A stretch of 51,723 nt of DNA from an uncultured Ignavibacteria bacterium (GTDB lineage Bacteria > Bacteroidota > Ignavibacteria > Tepidaquicellales > Tepidaquicellaceae). Both the position numbers and the translations under genes were made by a program. Location of the stretch: the NCBI GenBank assembly GCA_937974175.1, contig CALJIG010000040.1:1-51723 (forward strand), written 5' to 3'. The notes under the pieces were generated by a model that saw only the letters and a list, made by a program, of their open reading frames with translations, was not told where the DNA came from and made no database searches. Shown one piece after another: positions 19,130-27,073 of the stretch. Numbering within the stretch: position 1 is the stretch's first letter; each line of letters starts with the position of its first letter.

Positions 19130-19137
19130 TATATTTG
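19130..19137 (+). promoter_or_regulatory. Bacteroidota-type -7 element (TATATTTG) of pstS
   Basis: TATATTTG matches the TAnnTTTG -7 consensus of Bacteroidota primary sigma factors. It ends 8 bases before the pstS ATG at 19146, so transcription would begin within a few bases of the start codon, giving a leaderless or nearly leaderless message. No matching -33 TTTG is evident, which fits activator-dependent control. Confidence 0.5.
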
Positions 19138-19145
19138 TTAAGATT

Positions 19146-20207
19146 ATGCGATATATTTCCATTCTTTTAATTTCACTTACATTTTTTTCCTGCGGAGGAA
19201 AACGCAATGTTGCATTGAACCGCTCAGGCGGTCAGCTCAATGGCGCAGGCGCTACATTTCCTTTCCCGATTTACTCCAAATGGTTTGACGAATATTACAA
19301 AATAGATAAGAACGCAAAAATAAATTATCAGTCCATCGGCTCAGGCGGCGGTATCAGGCAGATAACCGAAGGCACTGTTGATTTCGGCGCATCTGATAGC
19401 CCGATGAATGAAACCGAGAAGAAGAAAGCCGAAGATAAAAATAATTCGAGAGTGCTGCAGATTCCGACTGTACTCGGCGCAGTTGTGCTGACTTACAATC
19501 TTCCCGGAATAAATAAAAATATAAATCTTTCAGGTGAGACAATTGCAGATATTTATCTCGGCAAAATAAAAAGATGGAACGACGGAAGAATAAAAGCAGA
19601 TAACCCCGATATAAATTTCCCCGATAGAGAAATAGTTGTATGCTACAGAACAGACGGCAGCGGCACGACATATATTTACACTGATTTTTTAAGCAAGGTA
19701 TCTCCCGAGTGGAAACAAAACCAGGGAACGGCAAAGGATGTTAGATTTCCGGTAGGACAAGGCGGTAAGGGCAATGAAGGTGTAACAGGAATTGTAAAGC
19801 AATTGGAGTACTCTATAGGATACATTGAACTTATCTACGCTTTACAAAATAAGCTGAACTATGCAAATGTAAAAAATAAAGAAGGGGAGTTTATTTCTCC
19901 TTCGCTTGAATCGGTTACAAAGGCAGCAGATAATACGGTTGATGAAATGACTGAATCGTTGACACTATCAGTAACGAATGCAAAAGGCAAAGGCGCTTAT
20001 CCTATAGCGAGCTATACCTATTTATTAGTTCTGGAAAATCAGAGAGATTTAATCCGCGGCAGAATTTTAAAAAGCTTTATAAAATGGGCATTGACGGACG
20101 GAAAAAAATTCGCAACTGATTTAGGATATTCTTCATTGCCTGAATCAGTTGTCGCAAAAGCGCTACAAAGAGTTGAGTTGATTAATTTTAACGGGAAACC
20201 GCTTTGA
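19146..20207 (+). CDS. pstS: Phosphate ABC transporter substrate-binding lipoprotein PstS
   Basis: The 353-residue protein has a lipoprotein signal with lipobox TFFSC (Cys about 16). It then shows the PstS core: LNGAGATFPFPIYSKWFDEY, SIGSGGGIRQI, VDFGASDSPM, LGAVVLTYNLPGI, GKIKRWND and CYRTDGSGTTYIYTDFLS. It captures phosphate at the cell surface or periplasm and delivers it to PstC/PstA. It heads the pstSCAB locus, but about 200 bases filled by a repeat element separate it from pstC, and its TGA stop overlaps the repeat's edge. No phoU, phoB or phoR gene is in the window. Confidence 0.95.
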   Translation: MRYISILLISLTFFSCGGKRNVALNRSGGQLNGAGATFPFPIYSKWFDEYYKIDKNAKINYQSIGSGGGIRQITEGTVDFGASDSPMNETEKKKAEDKNNSRVLQIPTVLGAVVLTYNLPGINKNINLSGETIADIYLGKIKRWNDGRIKADNPDINFPDREIVVCYRTDGSGTTYIYTDFLSKVSPEWKQNQGTAKDVRFPVGQGGKGNEGVTGIVKQLEYSIGYIELIYALQNKLNYANVKNKEGEFISPSLESVTKAADNTVDEMTESLTLSVTNAKGKGAYPIASYTYLLVLENQRDLIRGRILKSFIKWALTDGKKFATDLGYSSLPESVVAKALQRVELINFNGKPL

Positions 20208-20400
20208 ATCACTGATTGCACTGATTTGAAATGATTTAATCATGTATTGAACAATCGAAGTTTAATATTTTTAGCATATAAGTCATTTATAATCAACGTA
20301 ATCAGTGATTAAAATTATCAGTAGAAATCATAATCAATCAGCGGAATGTGATTCCGTTTTATCAGTGAAAATCAAAATAAATCAGCGTAATCAGTGATTC
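20206..20400. repeat. Interspersed inverted-repeat element (AATCACTGATT family), copy A
   Basis: The left end reads GAATCACTGATTGCACTGAT, beginning inside the pstS stop codon. The right end is its inverse, with AATCAGTGATT at 20300-20310. The right-end motif recurs at 20380-20399 (AATCAGCGTAATCAGTGATT) and in degenerate form near 20335-20352, so the right half looks tandemly duplicated. Copy B at 23944-24104 shares both ends. No transposase is encoded, so a MITE-like or REP-like element is likely. It fills the pstS-pstC gap. Confidence 0.75.
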
Positions 20401-20410
20401 TTTATTAAAT

Positions 20411-21343
20411 ATTGCCCCCGAAATAAAAAGTAAAAAGAAATGGTCAGATATTTTCTTTGAGAAGTTGACTTTGATTTTTGCATGCTCAATAATATTAATT
20501 GTTGCGTTTATAATTATTGAGATGTTTCAGGATTCCATCGATGCGCGTGAAGCGTTCGGATGGAAATTTATTTTTTCAAATGAATGGGACCCTGTAAAAG
20601 AAAAATTCGGCGCATTGCCATTTATATTCGGAACGGTTGTATCTTCTGTTCTCGCTTTGCTTCTTGCTTTGCCTGTCAGCATAGGTGTCGCAGTTTTTTT
20701 AAATGAAATAGTTAATAAAACTCTTCGCACTCCTTTAAGTTTTTTAATTGAAATTCTTGCAGCAATACCGAGTATCATATATGGCTTCTGGGGAATATTT
20801 GTTCTTGCTCCGTTTATGCGAAGCACGGTGCAGCCGTTTTTACAAAGTACACTCGGCTTTTTACCGTTCTTCAAAGGCACTCCGTACGGAACAGGATTAC
20901 TTACGGCAGCAATAATTTTAGCAATAATGATAACGCCGATAATCACGGCGATTACAAGAGACGTATTAAAAGCAATCCCAACTGCGCAGCGCGAAGCAGC
21001 TTATGCATTAGGCGCAACTAAGTGGGAAGCGATAAAGATGGCTTTGCTTAATGCGCGCTCGGGAATTTTAGGTGCATCTGTACTGGGACTCGGAAGAGCT
21101 ATAGGAGAAACGATGGCTGTAACGATGGTAATAGGAAACAGGGCAGAGATAAGTGCATCGTTATTCGAACCTGCATACACAATGGCATCGGTGATAGCAA
21201 ATGAATTTGCAGAGGCATCGGGCAATCTTCATGTAAGCGCATTGATTGAAGTCGGATTAATTTTATTTGCAGTAACATTTATTATAAATTCATTCGCACG
21301 TTTATTGATCTATAGCTTTACAAGAAAAACCGAAGGGAAATAA
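20411..21343 (+). CDS. pstC: Phosphate ABC transporter permease PstC (non-canonical start)
   Basis: The protein is a PstC-type permease with about six membrane helices. It carries an EAAYALGATKWEAIKMALLNARSG coupling segment and GLGRAIGETMAVTMVIGN, the hallmark of PstC, and forms the phosphate channel with PstA. The first ATG/GTG/TTG in frame is TTG at 20465, but that would start inside the first membrane helix. The frame stays open upstream to 20381 and encodes a plausible cytoplasmic N-terminus (KSKKKWSDIFFEK). I therefore mark ATT at 20411 as the likeliest start, giving about 310 residues; this is inference. The repeat element ends about 11 bases before it. Confidence 0.85.
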   Translation: MAPEIKSKKKWSDIFFEKLTLIFACSIILIVAFIIIEMFQDSIDAREAFGWKFIFSNEWDPVKEKFGALPFIFGTVVSSVLALLLALPVSIGVAVFLNEIVNKTLRTPLSFLIEILAAIPSIIYGFWGIFVLAPFMRSTVQPFLQSTLGFLPFFKGTPYGTGLLTAAIILAIMITPIITAITRDVLKAIPTAQREAAYALGATKWEAIKMALLNARSGILGASVLGLGRAIGETMAVTMVIGNRAEISASLFEPAYTMASVIANEFAEASGNLHVSALIEVGLILFAVTFIINSFARLLIYSFTRKTEGK

Positions 21344-21357
21344 TTATTAAATAGAAA

Positions 21358-22245
21358 TTGGAAGAAACAGTACAACAATATACGTCAGTATTTGCAAAAC
21401 CGAAAAATCTTCGCAGAAGAAAGATAGTAAACTCTACTATGCTTTTCCTATGTGTTGTTGCTGCTATAATAAGCATTCTTCCTTTATTTTATATTTTCTT
21501 TTATACGACTAAGTCAGGCATATCATCATTGAACTGGGACTTCTTTACACAGATGCCGAAGCCCGTCGGTGAAGCCGGAGGAGGTATGGCTAACGGAATT
21601 ATCGGCACGCTTATACTTGTATCGCTCGGTTCTGTTATCGGAATACCTGTTGGAGTGATGGCCGGAATTTATGTAACGGAATACTCAGGCGGATTATTTT
21701 CCAATCTTGTAAAATTTGTGACGGATGTTCTTAGCGGTGTGCCTTCGATTATCATTGGTATTTTTGCATATGGTGTAATCGTAATTCCTATGCAAGGATT
21801 TTCAACAATTGCCGGAAGCTTTGCTCTTGGGATTTTAATGGTACCGACGATAACACGTATCACGGAAGAAATGCTGAAGCTTGTTCCTCAGTCATTGAGG
21901 GAAGCATCGCTTGCCCTTGGCGTATCAAGATGGAAGACAACTTTGCAGATAGTATTGAGAACAGCATCGGGCGGAATTATCACAGGTATATTGCTTGCAA
22001 TTGCAAGAGCGGCAGGGGAGACAGCTCCACTGCTATTCACTGCATTCGGTAACAGATTCTGGAGTACAGATTTAAATCAGCCGATAGCCTCATTGCCCGT
22101 ACAGATTTTTAATTATGCTATATCTCCGTTTGAAGACTGGCATAATCAGGCATGGGCGGGAGCATTGGTATTGATCTTATTGGTATTTGTTGTAAACCTT
22201 ATAGTAAGAATTGTTACAAGAGATAAATTTGCAAATAAAGTTTAA
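21358..22245 (+). CDS. pstA: Phosphate ABC transporter permease PstA
   Basis: The 295-residue permease has about six membrane helices. It shows GGGMANGIIGTLILVSLGSVIGIPVGVMAGIY near the N-terminus, then VLSGVPSIIIGIFAYG, the coupling-loop segment LREASLALGVSRWKTTLQIVL, and ARAAGETAPLLFTAFGN, all typical of PstA. It pairs with PstC in the inner membrane. TTG at 21358 is the only possible start upstream of Met27, because an in-frame TAG lies two codons earlier. It follows pstC after 14 bases and begins TTGGAAGAA, as pstB does. Confidence 0.93.
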   Translation: MEETVQQYTSVFAKPKNLRRRKIVNSTMLFLCVVAAIISILPLFYIFFYTTKSGISSLNWDFFTQMPKPVGEAGGGMANGIIGTLILVSLGSVIGIPVGVMAGIYVTEYSGGLFSNLVKFVTDVLSGVPSIIIGIFAYGVIVIPMQGFSTIAGSFALGILMVPTITRITEEMLKLVPQSLREASLALGVSRWKTTLQIVLRTASGGIITGILLAIARAAGETAPLLFTAFGNRFWSTDLNQPIASLPVQIFNYAISPFEDWHNQAWAGALVLILLVFVVNLIVRIVTRDKFANKV

Positions 22246-22259
22246 ATGCATTTTTAATA

Positions 22260-23108
22260 TTGGAAGAAGAGAAATTAAATATAATAAGTTTACCGGTTGA
22301 GGATGATAAAGAAATCATTCCCGAAATGGAAGTCATTGAAGCTGAACAGGGCGGAAGAGAATTTGAAGTTGAAACTAAAAATCTTTCAGTATCTTTTAAC
22401 GGACGTCCTGCTATTTCTGATATTAATCTCAGTGTACGTAAGCAGACTGCTACTGCTATCATAGGACCATCAGGCTGCGGGAAATCTACGTTCCTGCGCG
22501 CTTTGAATTTTATGCACGATATGATTCCGAAATCAAAAGTTACGGGTGAGATTATTATAAATAAACACAGCATATCAGAGTACGATACAGTCGATTTAAG
22601 AAAAAAAGTCGGAATGGTTTTTCAGAAGCCGAATCCGTTCCCTAAAATGTCTATATTTGAAAATGTGGTTTCGGGATTAAAGATGAACGGCAATAAAGAT
22701 AAAAAAAATTTAAATGAAGTTGCGGAAAATTGCCTGAAACATGCGGGACTCTGGGAAGAAGTAAAGGACAGATTAAAAGAGCCGGCAGTAAGCCTTTCAG
22801 GCGGTCAGCAGCAGAGACTTTGTATTGCAAGGACTATTGCAGTATCACCGGAAATAATTTTAATGGATGAGCCAACAAGCGCACTTGACCCTATATCGAC
22901 ACAAAAAATTGAAGAGCTTATCTTTAATCTTAAAAAAGAATTTACAATATTAGTTGTAACTCACAACATGCAGCAGGCAGCAAGAGTGAGCGACCATACG
23001 GCATTCTTTTACATGGGGAAACTTGTTGAGTATTCACGTACACGCAGGATGTTTACAAATCCTAAAGAGAAACTTACCGAAGAATATATTACAGGGAAGT
23101 TCGGTTAG
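22260..23108 (+). CDS. pstB: Phosphate ABC transporter ATP-binding protein PstB
   Basis: The 282-residue ATPase has Walker A GPSGCGKST (69-77), Q-loop FQKPNPFP, the ABC signature LSGGQQQ (179-185), Walker B ILMDEP (to Glu204) and H-loop VVTHNMQQAAR, all matching PstB. Its N-terminus is about 35 residues longer than many PstB proteins and acidic. The start is TTG at 22260, 14 bases after pstA; Met23 is an alternative. It energises phosphate import through PstC/PstA. The usual phoU is not downstream; the locus ends against a convergent gene. Confidence 0.95.
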   Translation: MEEEKLNIISLPVEDDKEIIPEMEVIEAEQGGREFEVETKNLSVSFNGRPAISDINLSVRKQTATAIIGPSGCGKSTFLRALNFMHDMIPKSKVTGEIIINKHSISEYDTVDLRKKVGMVFQKPNPFPKMSIFENVVSGLKMNGNKDKKNLNEVAENCLKHAGLWEEVKDRLKEPAVSLSGGQQQRLCIARTIAVSPEIILMDEPTSALDPISTQKIEELIFNLKKEFTILVVTHNMQQAARVSDHTAFFYMGKLVEYSRTRRMFTNPKEKLTEEYITGKFG

Positions 23109-23114
23109 ATTTAG

Positions 23115-23142
23115 TAGTGAGTAGTGCGTATTGAGTATTGAG
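23115..23142. repeat. Heptad repeat array (TAGTGAG/TATTGAG)
   Basis: Four imperfect 7-bp units in a row, TAGTGAG, TAGTGCG, TATTGAG and TATTGAG, begin 6 bases after the pstB stop. The unit is related to the reverse complement of the array at the window start. Confidence 0.6.
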
Positions 23143-23208
23143 ATTTATCTTAAGCTTCCGCACACAATAGGTTCAAATTAGTTGTTGAGAGAAGACAAGT
23201 GAAATTGA

Positions 23209-23937
23209 TCATATTTTCTCATACCGGCCATTTCTTAAAACAGGCACACATTCACTTACATTAAATTCACACGCTAAGTTAACATCTTCTTCGAATCCTC
23301 TTTCAATCAATTCTTTTCCTGAAGAACAATTTTTTATTTCTTCCAGCAAATTTTCTTTTACACTTTCAAATACTGCTAATGCAGATTTGCTTTCGGGTGA
23401 TAAACTTCCTTTTAAATAAGAAATAATTGCCCCTGCTCCTATAAAATCTTCTATTGCAAATCTTATTGTTCCGTTGCTTGCAAATTGTTCATGCCATCTT
23501 TCTCCGGCAGGAATTACTGAAATATTTTTCCCAACGCTCATTGTGTATTCAGCTACAGCTTTTGCATTTCTAAGTCCACCGCAGATTGTCGGAATATTTC
23601 CTGCTGCTAAAGAAAGTGTTGAACCGTTAGGTGAAGGCAAAACTAATTTTGTACCTGAAGGAATATTTATTAATGAAACAGGGGAGAGTGTGAAGCCGGA
23701 AGAATTTCTATCACAATTGGCAAGTTCTGCTCCGACTGACTTTGCATAATCAATTGCTGAATCATCTTTATATTTATACGGATAAATAGCAGCTCCATTG
23801 CTGACAGCTATATCAACACAAGTAGAATATGAAAGTGTATCAATAATGATTATTACATCTGATACGGGAGTAAGCTGCTCAATGCCGGGCAAGCCCCATT
23901 CGAGTTTTATATTAAATTTTGATTGGTTGAAAGTCAT
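23209..23937 (-). CDS. comB: 2-phosphosulfolactate phosphatase family protein (ComB-like)
   Basis: The 242-residue protein resembles ComB. It has an N-terminal strand VIIIIDTLSYSTCVDIAVSNGA, where the family usually has VDVLRASTT, then LVLPSPNGSTLSLAAG, GGLRNAKAVAEY, VIPAGERWHEQF, IEDFIGAGAIISYL and a C-terminal segment ending ECVPVLRNGRYEKI. ComB hydrolyses 2-phosphosulfolactate to sulfolactate in archaeal coenzyme M synthesis. Many bacteria carry the family without making coenzyme M, so the true substrate here is uncertain. No other sulfolactate-pathway gene (comA, comC) is nearby. It is convergent with pstB; copy B of the repeat element begins a few bases upstream of its start. Confidence 0.85.
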   Translation of the reverse strand: MTFNQSKFNIKLEWGLPGIEQLTPVSDVIIIIDTLSYSTCVDIAVSNGAAIYPYKYKDDSAIDYAKSVGAELANCDRNSSGFTLSPVSLINIPSGTKLVLPSPNGSTLSLAAGNIPTICGGLRNAKAVAEYTMSVGKNISVIPAGERWHEQFASNGTIRFAIEDFIGAGAIISYLKGSLSPESKSALAVFESVKENLLEEIKNCSSGKELIERGFEEDVNLACEFNVSECVPVLRNGRYEKI

Positions 23938-23943
23938 GGTTAT

Positions 23944-24104
23944 GAATCACTGATTACACAGATTTTGAATGATTAAAATGAAACATACCTTTTGCCTCAA
24001 TTCTCGATATTAGGAAATACCTTTTAAAAATCAGTTGTAATAAACTAAGTGTCAATCATATAAAATCCATATAAAATCATTTGTAATCAGCGCAATCAGT
24101 GATT
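23944..24104. repeat. Interspersed inverted-repeat element (AATCACTGATT family), copy B
   Basis: The left end (GAATCACTGATTACACAGAT) and the right end (ATCAGCGCAATCAGTGATT, to 24104) are inverted copies of one another and match copy A near pstS. The internal 100 or so bases are not obviously conserved and encode nothing. The right end supplies the TGA stop of the minus-strand aldo/keto reductase (24098-24096). Confidence 0.75.
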
Positions 24105-24953
24105 AGAGGTTAACTCTTTTACTTCTTCGTCAGTCAAATTTACATTTATTGTATTCAGATTTTCTTTCAGATGGTCTAAAGATTTTGTGCCGGGAATCAA
24201 AATTATATTCGGTGAGCGGCGCAGCAGCCACGCAATTGCAATTTGCGCTGTAGTTGCATCATGCGCTTTAGCAATTTTGCTGACAGCATTCTGCATCTTT
24301 TCAGGACCTGATGCAAGCGGATACCATGGGATAAATGCCATATTGCGTTTAGCTGTATAATCAACTTCAGCTTCCCATTGTCTTTCGTTAAGATTGTAGT
24401 GATTCTGAACCGAGACAATCGGCACAACTTTTTCTGCGCGCTCGATTTGCTCAATGCTTACTTCCGATAATCCGACAAAACGAATCTTGCCTGCCTTCAC
24501 TGCTTCAGCGACAGGTGTAAGAGTTTCTTCTATTGGAAATTTTGAATCGAAGCGGTGCAGCTGCCAGAGGTCAATGCATTCGACTTTCAATCTTTTTAAG
24601 CTTCCTTCAATAGCTTCTTTTATATGCTCAGGATTTCCGTTTATAACCCATTGCCCTGCAGAAGGTCTTTCAAAACCGCCCTTGGTTGCAATAACCAATT
24701 CAGCCGGATAAGGATGAAGCGCATCTGCAATAAGTGTTTCATTTGTATATGGTCCGTATGCATCGGCAGTATCGATAAAATTTATTCCACTTGCCACTGC
24801 AAAATCCAGAATTTCTTTTCCTTTTTCTCTGTCAGGCATATCTCCAAAGACACCCTGCCCGGTAAGCTGCATTGCGCCGTAGCCTAAACGGTTTATTTCC
24901 AGCTCTCCGCCGAGAAGAAATGTTGAAGGAGATGTTATATCATTATTATTCAT
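24096..24953 (-). CDS. Aldo/keto reductase
   Basis: The 285-residue TIM-barrel oxidoreductase has the catalytic tetrad Asp61 and Tyr66 (INFIDTADAYGPYTNE), Lys91 (VIATKGG) and His133 (LWQLHRFD). It also has the SVQNHYNL and IPGTKSLDHLKENL segments that bind NADP(H). It should reduce aldehydes or ketones in the cytoplasm; the substrate is unknown. It resembles the YdbC/perakine-reductase-like branch. The last residues and stop codon come from the end of the repeat element at 23944-24104, so the original C-terminus may have been altered by that element. Confidence 0.92.
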   Translation of the reverse strand: MNNNDITSPSTFLLGGELEINRLGYGAMQLTGQGVFGDMPDREKGKEILDFAVASGINFIDTADAYGPYTNETLIADALHPYPAELVIATKGGFERPSAGQWVINGNPEHIKEAIEGSLKRLKVECIDLWQLHRFDSKFPIEETLTPVAEAVKAGKIRFVGLSEVSIEQIERAEKVVPIVSVQNHYNLNERQWEAEVDYTAKRNMAFIPWYPLASGPEKMQNAVSKIAKAHDATTAQIAIAWLLRRSPNIILIPGTKSLDHLKENLNTINVNLTDEEVKELTSNH

Positions 24954-25038
24954 ATTATAGTTTTCTAAAGTAATATAAATTTTTTGGAATCATGTTTATA
25001 CTGTAAACAAATACCCAAATTATATTTCTGAAATTTAT

Positions 25039-25416
25039 TCAAACTATATCATTAAGAGTTTCCAATTCGTCTTTTTTTGAAGTGGCAGTTAAAAGCGATT
25101 CTGCAATTTGAATTGCGCCGAAAACTACATGCGGCATATAAACATGGCTGTAAAAATCAAAGAGCCAGGGTGATAGCAATAGAAATGCTCCTGCAATAAA
25201 GTCATATATCAAATTCCACTTCAAAGGAATAGCGCGAACAAAGGCAAATCTAAAGTTTGTTAATGGTGTAATGAAAAGACCGAGTAAGCCGAGGCAAACC
25301 GGAACAAGTGTTTCAGGTCCTGCATTATAGAAATCCAGAGTAAATGGAGATATGACTAAAAGTATAGCCACTATATAATCCATTATTGCGTGAAAGTCAG
25401 GTGTTATGAATCTCAT
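25039..25416 (-). CDS. SPW-repeat-type membrane protein
   Basis: The 125-residue protein has four predicted membrane helices in two similar halves. The first begins HAIMDYIVAILLVISPFTLDFY and the second LIYDFIAGAFLLLSPWLFDFY, each ending in the S-P-(F/W) turn that defines SPW-repeat proteins. The function of the family is unknown. It lies on the minus strand 49 bases downstream of another small membrane protein, and the two may be cotranscribed. Confidence 0.75.
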   Translation of the reverse strand: MRFITPDFHAIMDYIVAILLVISPFTLDFYNAGPETLVPVCLGLLGLFITPLTNFRFAFVRAIPLKWNLIYDFIAGAFLLLSPWLFDFYSHVYMPHVVFGAIQIAESLLTATSKKDELETLNDIV

Positions 25417-25464
25417 AACGATAATCTTTTGAATTAATAAATAATATTTGAGAAGTGAAAGTAA

Positions 25465-25662
25465 TTAAGCAGGTTCGTCTTTAGTGCCCTTTATCAGACC
25501 GATGCCTGAGACAAAAAATAAAAACCCCAGCAAGCCATACACTAAAAGCAGTTTAATATCGTAAGCAGCTCCGCGTGTATTCATAAATAATGTGGCAGTG
25601 TAAATAAGTCCACCGATACCGAGAATGGTTAGGATAATTCCGAATATTCGTTTAACGCTCAT
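25465..25662 (-). CDS. Small two-helix membrane protein
   Basis: The 65-residue protein has two hydrophobic helices (about 6-26 and 37-58) separated by a short basic/acidic loop, and a charged C-terminus. I recognise no family. It sits directly upstream of the SPW-type gene on the same strand, so an envelope-related pair is plausible. Confidence 0.6.
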   Translation of the reverse strand: MSVKRIFGIILTILGIGGLIYTATLFMNTRGAAYDIKLLLVYGLLGFLFFVSGIGLIKGTKDEPA

Positions 25663-25923
25663 TTTATTATTGATAAATTTAAAGAACTAATATCAATAAT
25701 AGCGACAAAACCTGTTCCGAATTACAATCTGAAATTAATGCATTCCAATGAAATTTGAAGAAATTGTAACTGCATTGAGTATTAAAGTTGTCTATGTATG
25801 TCAAAGCTGTCAAACGATGAAATAATATTTATCGCTTTTCATAATACAATTGGATATTTTATATATAAGTAATAGGAATAAGAATTGAAAAATTATTTTT
25901 AGAACAAGTAAACTATAGTAAAA

Positions 25924-26262
25924 ATGAAGACAGCTAAAATAATAAGACACAGACATAAGTACCACCATTATCTTAATGATGATTTAAAGGATGTAAAAGA
26001 GGAAACACATTTTAAAATAGTTTTTTCTGACCCGAAAGAACTAACTGAGTTTTGTAAATGGTGCGAAGCGAACGAAGGGCTTTATGATTATGATAAGGAG
26101 AATTCCTGCCAGCGGGGGACTCTGCCCAGGCTGGAATTATTCAGGGATGAAATATGCTGGTGCGATATAATGTCATATTATCTGCTGGAGATAAAAAACT
26201 ATGAGTTCTATTCCACTATCCATCCGTATAAAGGAGAAGTATATATAAAGAAAGATTCCTGA
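25924..26262 (+). CDS. Hypothetical protein, Cys- and His-containing
   Basis: The 112-residue soluble protein starts at ATG 25924. It has a basic, histidine-rich N-terminus (KIIRHRHKYHHYLNDD), then FCKWCEANEG (CxxC), a later single Cys, and ICWCDIM (CxC). This cysteine pattern could bind a metal, but the family is not recognised. It stands alone, divergent from the small membrane proteins and convergent with the WHW/CxxC gene. Confidence 0.6.
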   Translation: MKTAKIIRHRHKYHHYLNDDLKDVKEETHFKIVFSDPKELTEFCKWCEANEGLYDYDKENSCQRGTLPRLELFRDEICWCDIMSYYLLEIKNYEFYSTIHPYKGEVYIKKDS

Positions 26263-26308
26263 TAAAAGACTGCTGATAAATGAAAAGCATTAATGATTTA
26301 AAACAAAA

Positions 26309-26363
26309 AAAAGTTTTCGCTGTACTCCATTAGAAATTAAAAAAAGAGCCTGCGAAAACTTTT
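26309..26363. terminator. Long-loop hairpin between convergent genes
   Basis: AAAAGTTTTCGC (26309-26320) and GCGAAAACTTTT (26352-26363) form a perfect 12-bp inverted repeat around a 31-base loop. It lies between the genes ending at 26262 (+) and 26395 (-), with T or A runs on both flanks. This fits a bidirectional terminator. Confidence 0.55.
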
Positions 26364-26394
26364 ATAACTTTATCTACAAGAAAATAAAATCTGA

Positions 26395-26598
26395 CTAACT
26401 GATATCTGTGTTCCCTATAGCATCAGTCGCGTCTTTTTTATCCAATTGCTGGCAATTAGCGCAAAGTTCAATTTCATCCGGAAAATTTGAGCTGACCATT
26501 GTTTTGGAATTTTTAGGATCCGGAAATGAAGGGCACTCAGTATGCCAGTGCCAAATATTATTCTCACCCAGATAAAAGGGTCCGTAAATTTTTTTCAT
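26395..26598 (-). CDS. Small WHW/CxxC protein A (putative zinc-binding)
   Basis: The 67-residue protein begins MKKIYGPFYLG and carries WHW (16-18), Cys22, FP (25-26), MVSS and ELCANCQQLDK (Cys46, Cys49). A second gene at 27394-27591 encodes a clear relative that keeps exactly these positions. His17, Cys22, Cys46 and Cys49 could coordinate one zinc ion; this is inference. No signal peptide or membrane segment is present. I do not recognise the family. Confidence 0.65.
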   Translation of the reverse strand: MKKIYGPFYLGENNIWHWHTECPSFPDPKNSKTMVSSNFPDEIELCANCQQLDKKDATDAIGNTDIS

Positions 26599-26854
26599 TC
26601 GTTATAAAGGGTTTGGGTTAAAATTCTAACGTACAAAAAAAATATTAATTCAGTTTTCCGTTAAGAAATTGTATAAAACATAAAAATTCCGTAAACAGAT
26701 TTTTAAGTTTGCAAAAATTAAATGTTTAAAATTCTTATGATAAAAGGAAACTAATCGGAAGAGACTACTGGGGGTATCTTTTCGTAAATTTTATTTCTTC
26801 TCTACGTTAAAATATACACACAAAATAATTATAATTTTTTAATATTTCAATAAA

Positions 26855-27073
26855 TTAATCAAGCATAGTTAATTTATTTGCGATTGAGAATTTTATGAGT
26901 CCTGCTATATTCTTTATATCGAGTTTTTGCATGATATTTTTTCTGTGAGTTTCTACAGTTCTCACACTAATATTTAGTTTTTCCGCAGTTTCTTTGTTAG
27001 TAGAGCCGTCAGATAAAATGCCCAAAACTTCTTTTTCTCTAACTGTTAAGATGTGTAAACCGTTTTCTTTCAT
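26855..27073 (-). CDS. Orphan LuxR/GerE-type DNA-binding protein
   Basis: The 72-residue protein consists only of a LuxR C-terminal helix-turn-helix: LTVREKEVLGILSDGSTNKETAEKLNISVRTVETHRKNIMQKLDIKN, with the conserved TxREKEV, NKETAEKL and VETHRKNI positions. There is no receiver or ligand-binding domain. It lies between the two WHW/CxxC genes on the same strand. It could be a stand-alone GerE-like regulator or the remnant of a NarL-type response regulator; the upstream 300 bases show no detached receiver domain. Confidence 0.85.
   Translation of the reverse strand: MKENGLHILTVREKEVLGILSDGSTNKETAEKLNISVRTVETHRKNIMQKLDIKNIAGLIKFSIANKLTMLD

Noticed and set aside
19354..19734. 126-residue antisense ORF in pstS
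   Set aside because: It lies wholly inside a confident gene on the other strand, with no family resemblance.
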